DNA of 5,333 bases from Dehalococcoidia bacterium (GTDB taxonomy: Bacteria > Chloroflexota > Dehalococcoidia > Dehalococcoidales > CSSed11-197). The position numbers were made by a program, and so were the translations under genes. How positions within the stretch are numbered: the first letter of the stretch is position 1; each line of letters opens with the position of its first letter. Positions 1 through 4,318 of the stretch are shown here, piece after piece. The notes beneath the pieces were generated by a model. That model was given only the letters and a program-made list of their open reading frames with translations. It did no database searches and was not told the DNA's origin. The stretch covers positions 1 through 5,333 of the forward strand of contig PWTP01000147.1 in NCBI GenBank assembly GCA_003563865.1, written 5' to 3'.

Positions 1-930
1 AAAAGCACCTTCAGCTGCTTCTTTGGCTGTTTGGGCCGTTCTTCCTAACGGGCGTACTCTGCCGAACCTGCTAAGCCTTTGAGTGAGCATCTTACTAAAT
101 TCACAAATTCTTGCTATACGGCCTGAAATAAGAATTTCGCGTGGCTTTTCAACTGAAACATTTAAAGCAGCCACACTTTTTAATATACTTTCAGCCATCA
201 TCTGCCATGATTTACTAAACTCTAAAGGGTTGTTGGCCATTTGCTCGGGAGTAAGGCTGTCAATTCCACTGGCATCTTTAGCTCCACCGGTAAAAAGCAG
301 CGCACCGGGAAAATCACCCAGCCGCACTGCCAGCTCCGAATCCATACTGCCCTGGCTGATAAAACCCGGCCCGCCGGATGTACCGCCGATCCCGTCGACA
401 ATAGCACCGTTTTCAACTGCTATTACAGAGGTGAATGCATAACCGACTTCAACCAGGATAAAAGAAGTATCCTGATAAGCTATGCTAAACCTTTCAGCCT
501 GATCTTTGATAGCCAGAGCGGTACAGCAAACTTTGTCGGCAGTACCCATGTCGATCTTATTTACTTTCCGGTGGGCAGGAACAGTCGGCAGGTGAATAAC
601 GCCCGGAGTGAAATAGACCGGCAGGCCTTCAGATTTCATGAGTCTCAAAGTGGCCCTGATGCCGTCGTACAAGGGGATGCTTTTATCATCCGGAACCATC
701 AGATCTATTTCAGCCTCACCCATATCTTTGATTTGGGTTAGCGGTAAACCGTAGCCGGAAGGCCCCACGATAGCATCAAGCGGCATAACTTGCCTGATGG
801 TGTCGATTAAAATACCGGGGTTTTCAAAAACCTCTGCAACTGAAATGGTTGTATCAATAAGAACATCCCGGCCATCCATGCCAAAAAAGTCAAAACTGCC
901 TGTTCCGGGGTCAATGCCTATGGCTCTCAT
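1..930 (-). CDS. DUF1464 family ASKHA-fold kinase-like protein (predicted butyrate kinase family), partial at C-terminus
   Basis: The minus-strand reading frame is open from an ATG at 930 to the left edge, giving 310 residues with no stop, so the C-terminus is missing. The N-terminus (residues 4-14, IGIDPGTGSFD) is the phosphate-1 loop of the actin/sugar kinase/Hsp70 (ASKHA) fold. VGPSGYGLP follows at 55-63, DMGTADK at 127-133, a second phosphate-type region EVGYAFTSVIAVENG at 161-175 with a glycine-rich run to about 189, and an adenosine-type LISGR at 267-271. This order matches my memory of DUF1464/COG2441, labelled 'predicted butyrate kinase'; the substrate is not established. An AGGAGG at 936-941 lies 5 bases before the ATG. 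The radical SAM gene ends 36 bases upstream on the same strand, so the two are probably cotranscribed. Family assignment is fairly secure; enzymatic function is inference. Confidence 0.8.
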   Translation of the reverse strand, partial: MRAIGIDPGTGSFDFFGMDGRDVLIDTTISVAEVFENPGILIDTIRQVMPLDAIVGPSGYGLPLTQIKDMGEAEIDLMVPDDKSIPLYDGIRATLRLMKSEGLPVYFTPGVIHLPTVPAHRKVNKIDMGTADKVCCTALAIKDQAERFSIAYQDTSFILVEVGYAFTSVIAVENGAIVDGIGGTSGGPGFISQGSMDSELAVRLGDFPGALLFTGGAKDASGIDSLTPEQMANNPLEFSKSWQMMAESILKSVAALNVSVEKPREILISGRIARICEFSKMLTQRLSRFGRVRPLGRTAQTAKEAAEGAF

Positions 931-935
931 ATAGT

Positions 936-941
936 CCTCCT
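936..941 (-). promoter_or_regulatory. Shine-Dalgarno site of the DUF1464 gene
   Basis: On the minus strand this reads AGGAGG, five bases before the ATG at 930. It fixes the start of the kinase-like gene. It lies in the 36-base gap after the radical SAM stop codon, where I see no terminator hairpin, which supports cotranscription of the two genes. Confidence 0.8.
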
Positions 942-966
942 GTGGTTTAGCCGGTGGATTTTTTTG

Positions 967-1971
967 TTAAAGGGGGCAGCAGGGGTCAGATTCCAGCCAG
1001 TCGTCCGTAAGTATAAAAGTCCGCGAACGGCAGCCGCGGCAGTCGGGCAGATGGCGGCAGCTCAAGCAGCGTCCTTTTCTGGATTCGGGCTGCTTAATCT
1101 GTTCAAAAAACGGAGAAGTGAGTATTTCCTGCCAGATACTGCCGAGTGGCTTTTCTTTAACATTACCAAGTACCATGGCAGCAAAACTGCATGGTTTAAC
1201 ATCACCGTTTGGTTCGATAAACATATACTCCCCAAAAATGCAGGCAGGAGTAGATGAATCCAGGATGCCGGCTTCAGCCTCCGGCACTCTTACTGGAAAA
1301 CCCTTTTCTTTAACCACGGCGTTGAAAAATGGTTCATCAAAGAAGAAATCAACCCCGGTTTTATATGAACCCTCACAGGCCAGCTGGATAGCTTCAAGGT
1401 ACTCCTTCGGAGAAAGCGTCTGGTCGGTAAATCCATGGCAGGGCTTTAAACCGATAATCGTTACCCGGTTTAAACCGGTTTGTTTTGCCAGTTCAAACAA
1501 TTCGGGTATTTCGGTATAATTTGCCTTCATTACGGTAAAATTAAAGGCTTCCAGCAATCCTTTTTCAGCCGCAGCCGAAGCCCGATCAAGCACCTGTTCA
1601 AAGCTGGCACCGTGTCTTATTTTTTCATAGGTTGAGGTAGTAGCCCCATCGATGCTGACCATCACATTAGTTCCGAGTTTTTTTAAGGTATCAAGGGTGC
1701 TGTCTGTTAACAGTGTGCCGTTGGTAATCAGGTGTACGCTGAGATTTTTCTGCTGCATGCGCTCAAGCAGTTGAGCCAGGTCTTTTCGCAGCAGTGGTTC
1801 TCCGCCTTCGATGATAACCCAGCCCGGTTTAAGCTCAGCTATCTGATCAATCAGGCCAAGCGCAACATCGGTTGAGAGTTCACCTTGAGCCATGCCGCGG
1901 CAATGCCGGCAGTTTAAGTTGCAGGCGGGCGTTATGGCCCAGTCTATGAGCCGTGGAAATTGGGAATACAA
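967..1971 (-). CDS. Radical SAM protein with C-terminal SPASM domain
   Basis: The protein has 334 residues from the preferred TTG start; the frame stays open to another TTG at 2016 (349 residues). CNLNCRHC near the N-terminus is the CxxxCxxC that binds the radical SAM 4Fe-4S cluster. IEGGEPLLR is the SAM-binding GGE motif, and ITNGT and VSIDGA follow as expected for the barrel. The C-terminal part has a SPASM pattern for auxiliary Fe-S clusters: a Cys, then GDVKPC, then CLSCRHLPDCRGC, then a final DPCC. The GCRSRTF...DDWLESDPC ending resembles the AhbD/NirJ/PqqE-type branch (heme or peptide modification), but the substrate cannot be read from sequence. No precursor-peptide ORF is evident beside it. 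The gene heads an operon with the DUF1464 gene and diverges from arsR. A role in arsenic metabolism is possible only by position. Start choice: the 1971 TTG has AAGGAG nine bases ahead, whereas the 2016 TTG has no ribosome site. Confidence 0.88.
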   Translation of the reverse strand: MYSQFPRLIDWAITPACNLNCRHCRGMAQGELSTDVALGLIDQIAELKPGWVIIEGGEPLLRKDLAQLLERMQQKNLSVHLITNGTLLTDSTLDTLKKLGTNVMVSIDGATTSTYEKIRHGASFEQVLDRASAAAEKGLLEAFNFTVMKANYTEIPELFELAKQTGLNRVTIIGLKPCHGFTDQTLSPKEYLEAIQLACEGSYKTGVDFFFDEPFFNAVVKEKGFPVRVPEAEAGILDSSTPACIFGEYMFIEPNGDVKPCSFAAMVLGNVKEKPLGSIWQEILTSPFFEQIKQPESRKGRCLSCRHLPDCRGCRSRTFILTDDWLESDPCCPL

Positions 1972-1980
1972 TGGCAAGCT

Positions 1981-1986
1981 CTCCTT
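1981..1986 (-). promoter_or_regulatory. Shine-Dalgarno site deciding the TTG start of the radical SAM gene
   Basis: Read on the minus strand this is AAGGAG, followed by nine bases and then TTG at 1971-1969. The longer start at 2016 is preceded by an AT-rich stretch without any purine-rich ribosome site, so this site favours the shorter protein, which begins about 16 residues before the first cluster cysteine. Another TTG at 1977 is too close to the site to be preferred. Confidence 0.55.
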
Positions 1987-2039
1987 CTTGATTTTTTGTG
2001 AAGTATAGCCAATCAAAGTATTAAAATCAATATATTGTA

Positions 2040-2065
2040 CCCCAAACAGAGCTATCTGTGTGGGG
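2040..2065. repeat. Imperfect inverted repeat (11-bp arms, 4-base loop) in the divergent control region
   Basis: The arms CCCCAAACAGA (2040-2050) and TCTGTGTGGGG (2055-2065) pair at 10 of 11 positions around a GCTA loop. No T-run follows on either strand, so it is not an ordinary intrinsic terminator. If the radical SAM operon starts at the candidate promoter near 2079-2084, this hairpin lies in its untranslated leader. It could equally be the binding site of a second regulator. Function unknown. Confidence 0.5.
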
Positions 2066-2078
2066 CATGAGAGAGATT

Positions 2079-2084
2079 ATTGTA
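2079..2084 (-). promoter_or_regulatory. Candidate -10 box for the radical SAM/DUF1464 operon
   Basis: On the minus strand this reads TACAAT, close to the TATAAT consensus. Seventeen bases upstream (2107-2102) is TTTAAT, a poor -35 match. A second TACAAT at 2039-2034 has an even weaker -35. With the 2079-2084 box the transcript would have a leader of about 100 bases carrying the 2040-2065 hairpin, and its -35 would abut the ArsR palindrome, so repression of both directions is conceivable. Weak call based on consensus only. Confidence 0.3.
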
Positions 2085-2085
2085 T

Positions 2086-2115
2086 TTGACATGATTTAAA
2101 AATTAAATGTATCAT
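2086..2115 (+). promoter_or_regulatory. Sigma-70-type promoter of the ars operon
   Basis: A perfect TTGACA -35 box (2086-2091) is followed by 18 bases and TATCAT (2110-2115), a 5-of-6 -10 box. Transcription would start near 2122, leaving a leader of under 40 bases before arsR. The -10 box lies within the left arm of the large inverted repeat, so a protein bound there would block polymerase directly. Confidence 0.75.
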
Positions 2116-2147
2116 ATGCATATATGCAGGAATATGCATATGATACA
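2108..2147. promoter_or_regulatory. Perfect 16-bp inverted repeat, probable ArsR operator
   Basis: TGTATCATATGCATAT (2108-2123) and its exact reverse complement (2132-2147) flank an 8-base spacer. Each arm also contains the self-complementary decamer ATATGCATAT (2114-2123 and 2132-2141), so the site can be read as two small palindromes whose centres are 18 bp apart. It overlaps the -10 box and the expected transcription start and ends at the arsR ribosome site. AT-rich dyads overlapping the promoter are typical ArsR/SmtB operators; autorepression by the adjacent arsR product is the natural inference. A folded RNA from this region could also partly mask the arsR ribosome site. Confidence 0.75.
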
Positions 2148-2158
2148 AGGGGTGAAGT

Positions 2159-2542
2159 ATGAAAGAGTTAAAGGCTTTTAAAGTTCTGTGTGATGAAACC
2201 CGGGTGCGCATGCTCAATCTGCTCTTGCAGGACGAACACTGCGTTTGTGAAATTATGCAGGCGCTCGATATATCCCAGTCAAAAGCTTCCCGCGGGCTAA
2301 CAGCCTTATACGATACCGGTTTTCTTAAAATGCGGCGGGAAGGTTTGTGGGCTCTGTATTCGCTGGATGAGGAGAATATTAAAGGCTACAGATCTAAACT
2401 GATTGAGGCTGTTAAGGAAGTTCTGAAAGGTAAAGAGATAGCTATGCTGGATGAAGAACGCTTAAAGAAAGCCCGCCGAGTTGGAGCCCGGTGTATTAGC
2501 CAGTTAAACGAAGGTAAATCTTTGAAAGCAGGCATTGGGTAA
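2159..2542 (+). CDS. arsR: ArsR/SmtB-family arsenic-responsive transcriptional repressor
   Basis: This 127-residue protein is a winged helix-turn-helix dimer of the ArsR family. The N-terminus (FKVLCDETRVRMLNLL, 7-22) is the usual start of the fold. EHCVCEI at 26-32 corresponds to the ELCVCDL As(III)-binding motif of classical ArsR, with Cys28 and Cys30 as likely ligands. The recognition helix lies at about 38-55 (ISQSKASRGLTALYDTGF), and the wing is RREGLWALYSL (59-69). The lysine/arginine-rich tail after residue 85 carries an extra Cys112 and there is also Cys11; these might contribute ligands, but that is speculation. The start ATG has AAGGGGTG just upstream and is directly preceded by the palindrome and promoter. 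It is the first gene of the operon, 20 bases ahead of the permease gene. Expected role: repress the operon until trivalent arsenic (or antimony) binds. Family call is secure; ligand identity rests on the CVC motif and neighbours. Confidence 0.93.
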   Translation: MKELKAFKVLCDETRVRMLNLLLQDEHCVCEIMQALDISQSKASRGLTALYDTGFLKMRREGLWALYSLDEENIKGYRSKLIEAVKEVLKGKEIAMLDEERLKKARRVGARCISQLNEGKSLKAGIG

Positions 2543-2562
2543 ACCTTTTTAGCGGGTAAAAT

Positions 2563-3600
2563 ATGGATTTTTTGATTAACTTGCTGCAGGGCGGCTGGAA
2601 CGGTTTAGTTGAATATCTTTCAGCACATGTAATAACCTGCCTGGTGCCGGCACTTTTTATTGCCGGGGCCATATCAACCTTTGTGTCTCAGGCTGCTGTG
2701 CTGAAATATTTTGGCCCACAGGCCAATAAAGCCGCATCATACTCGGTTGCTTCGGTATCCGGTGCCATACTGGCTGTTTGTTCCTGCACGGTACTGCCAC
2801 TGTTTGCCGGTATCTATAAAAGAGGCGCAGGGCTCGGGCCGGCTATCGCCTTTCTTTTTTCGGGGCCGGCAATTAACATTCTTGCTATTACCTATTCAGC
2901 CAGGCTGCTGGGTTTTGATATCGGGCTGGGGCGGGTTATCGGGGCTATTGTGTTTTCCATTGTCATTGGCCTTATTATGGCAATCATCTACCGGAAAGAG
3001 AAATCTAAAGGAGACGCCGGGGCATTTGCCATGCTTGAAGATGATCCAACCGCCAAAAGCATCTGGATTCAAATTGCATTTATTGGTTCTCTGGTAGGAG
3101 TACTGATCTTTGCTGCTTCCCAGAACTGGATAGTAACGGGAATATTTATGGCAAGTGTCATAATAATCCTATTGCGCTGGTTTAGCAAAGCGGAGATAAT
3201 GGCATGGCTTAAAGAAACTCTAAATTTTACCCGGCTTATTCTGCCATGGTTGCTACTGGGAGTGTTTGCTGCCGGTATGCTTACAGTAGTCATACCTCCT
3301 GATGTGGTGGCCACCTGGGTTGGAGGCAACAGTATTTCAGCCAACTTTATCGGCTCTTTTTCGGGTGCCCTCATGTATTTTGCCACTCTTACCGAGGTGC
3401 CTATTGTCAAAGCCTTCATGGACCTTGGAATGGGTAAAGGTCCGGCACTGGCTCTGCTTCTGGCCGGGCCGTCTCTGTCGCTGCCGGCCATGTTCACCCT
3501 TGCCAAAATCATGGGGTTTAAAAAGATGTTTACGTATGTTGGCATGGTAGTGGTTATGGCCACCGTAACTGGTTCTATATTCGGGTTAATAACTCAGTAA
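2563..3600 (+). CDS. COG0701/DUF318 (ArsP-type) permease, putative metalloid or organoarsenical exporter
   Basis: The 345-residue protein is an integral membrane protein with roughly eight to ten hydrophobic segments and a short charged cytoplasmic loop near 143-166. The signature is in the first half: CSCTVLPLFAGIYKRGAG (73-90) followed by FLFSGPAINILAI (97-109). The second half has a matching TEVPIVKAF (277-285) and LLLAGPSLSLPAM (298-310), pointing to an internal duplication. Cys73 and Cys75 are candidate substrate ligands within the membrane. Known relatives include ArsP, an exporter of trivalent organoarsenicals, and SO_0444-type proteins linked to other metals; the exact substrate here is unresolved, so no symbol is given. 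The ATG at 2563 has only a weak upstream purine run, so translation may depend on arsR 20 bases ahead. The gene ends in two consecutive in-frame TAA codons. The thioredoxin-like gene begins 17 bases later, a pairing I recall from other ars operons. Confidence 0.85.
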   Translation: MDFLINLLQGGWNGLVEYLSAHVITCLVPALFIAGAISTFVSQAAVLKYFGPQANKAASYSVASVSGAILAVCSCTVLPLFAGIYKRGAGLGPAIAFLFSGPAINILAITYSARLLGFDIGLGRVIGAIVFSIVIGLIMAIIYRKEKSKGDAGAFAMLEDDPTAKSIWIQIAFIGSLVGVLIFAASQNWIVTGIFMASVIIILLRWFSKAEIMAWLKETLNFTRLILPWLLLGVFAAGMLTVVIPPDVVATWVGGNSISANFIGSFSGALMYFATLTEVPIVKAFMDLGMGKGPALALLLAGPSLSLPAMFTLAKIMGFKKMFTYVGMVVVMATVTGSIFGLITQ

Positions 3601-3605
3601 TAAAT

Positions 3606-3612
3606 AAGGAGG
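3606..3612 (+). promoter_or_regulatory. Strong Shine-Dalgarno site of the thioredoxin-like gene
   Basis: AAGGAGG stands five bases before the ATG at 3618, the best ribosome site in the operon and much stronger than that of the permease gene before it. This suggests the small redox protein is made at a higher level than the membrane protein upstream. Confidence 0.75.
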
Positions 3613-3617
3613 GGAAA

Positions 3618-3866
3618 ATGGAAATTAAAGTGTTGGGTCCAGGCTGTGCTAAATGCCACCAGCTGGAAAAAACGGTAAAAGAAGCCGTTGAATACCTGAA
3701 TATTGATGTTAAAGTTGAATGCGTTAAAGATATTACCAAAATAATGGAATATCCCATACTTACCACACCCGGCCTGGTAATTAACGAGAAGCTGGTTGCT
3801 GCCGGACGGGTGCCCACCAAAGCTGAAGTAATTACATTAATTACAACCGCTCTGGCTGAAAGATAA
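3618..3866 (+). CDS. Small thioredoxin/glutaredoxin-like protein (TM0996/MTH895 family)
   Basis: The protein has 82 residues, the usual size for the minimal thioredoxin-fold family known from TM0996 and MTH895. The active site is GPGCAKC (7-13), with Cys10 and Cys13 at the N-terminus of the first helix. TTPGLVIN (49-56) supplies the cis-proline (Pro51) loop and the next strand, and GRVPTKAEV (63-71) starts the last helix. Cys35 is an additional cysteine. There is no signal peptide, so it acts in the cytoplasm. Its place between the permease and arsC suggests it reduces the ArsC disulfide after arsenate turnover, or passes thiol-bound metalloid to the permease; neither can be decided from sequence. 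arsC starts 14 bases after its stop. The family is secure; the partner is inference. Confidence 0.9.
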   Translation: MEIKVLGPGCAKCHQLEKTVKEAVEYLNIDVKVECVKDITKIMEYPILTTPGLVINEKLVAAGRVPTKAEVITLITTALAER

Positions 3867-3880
3867 ATAGGAAGCAAACA

Positions 3881-4282
3881 ATGAAAACCGTACTTTTTGT
3901 GTGCGTGCATAATTCAGGCCGCAGCCAGATGGCTGAAGCATTATTTAACCATCTGGTAAAAGGCAGAGCAAAGGCATATTCAGCCGGCACTAAACCAAAA
4001 GAAAAGTTAAACCCCGAAGCAGTTAAAGCCATGGGAGAAATCGGAATAGATATTAGCTCAAACAAACCGAAAATGCTTACCCCGGAAATGGTGCAGCAAG
4101 CAGAAAGGGTGATAACCATGGGTTGCGGGGTGGAATCCGGTGCAGCTTGTCCGGCCGGTTTTTTGATTACTGATGACTGGGGGCTGGAAGATCCTCAAGG
4201 TAAAACTCTTGAAGGTGTGAGAAAAATCCGGGATGAAATTGAAAAGAGAGTGTTAAAACTTATCAAAGAAATTAGTGTTTGA
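3881..4282 (+). CDS. arsC: Arsenate reductase, low-molecular-weight phosphatase type (thioredoxin-coupled)
   Basis: This 133-residue cytoplasmic enzyme reduces arsenate to arsenite. The N-terminal VCVHNSGRSQMAEA (7-20) is the CX5R phosphate/arsenate loop, with nucleophile Cys8 and Arg14. MGCGVESGAACP (80-91) provides Cys82 and Cys90, the pair that takes over the disulfide in thioredoxin-linked ArsC such as the Staphylococcus pI258 enzyme. DDWGLEDPQGK (98-108) carries the late aspartate-proline motif, probably with the general acid, and an amphipathic final helix follows. The Cys82-Cys90 spacing is one residue longer than the 82/89 pair of the pI258 enzyme. The glutaredoxin-type ArsC (ArsC/Spx fold) is excluded by the CX5R loop at the N-terminus. 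The start ATG has TAGGAA upstream. It lies between the thioredoxin-like gene and acr3, so reductant, reductase and exporter are adjacent. Confidence 0.95.
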   Translation: MKTVLFVCVHNSGRSQMAEALFNHLVKGRAKAYSAGTKPKEKLNPEAVKAMGEIGIDISSNKPKMLTPEMVQQAERVITMGCGVESGAACPAGFLITDDWGLEDPQGKTLEGVRKIRDEIEKRVLKLIKEISV

Positions 4283-4318
4283 GTATAAATTTTACTGACA
4301 AAAGGGGGCTTAAGGCAA

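Noticed and set aside
83..741. Plus-strand open frames of 119 and 166 codons (83-442 and 241-741)
   Set aside because: They are antisense to the DUF1464 gene, which has clear ASKHA motifs and a strong ribosome site; the translations show no recognisable domain.
1172..1196. Stem-like ACCATGGCAG / CTGCATGGT in the radical SAM gene
   Set aside because: The stem has a bulge, lies in coding sequence, lacks a T-run, and nothing suggests a regulatory role.
1465..1478. 14-bp perfect palindrome CCGGTTTAAACCGG
   Set aside because: It sits within the radical SAM coding sequence, far from any start, and is short enough to arise by chance; no partner copy was seen.
964..1519. Plus-strand open frames of 97 and 133 codons (964-1257 and 1118-1519)
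   Set aside because: They lie opposite the SPASM end and middle of the radical SAM gene, whose cysteine motifs show the minus strand is the coding one.
2711..3097. Plus-strand 128-codon frame in another phase inside the permease gene
   Set aside because: Its translation has no family signature, while the overlapping permease frame carries the CSC and GPAIN motifs.
3069..3563. Minus-strand 164-codon frame
   Set aside because: It is antisense to the second half of the permease gene and has a low-complexity, motif-free translation.
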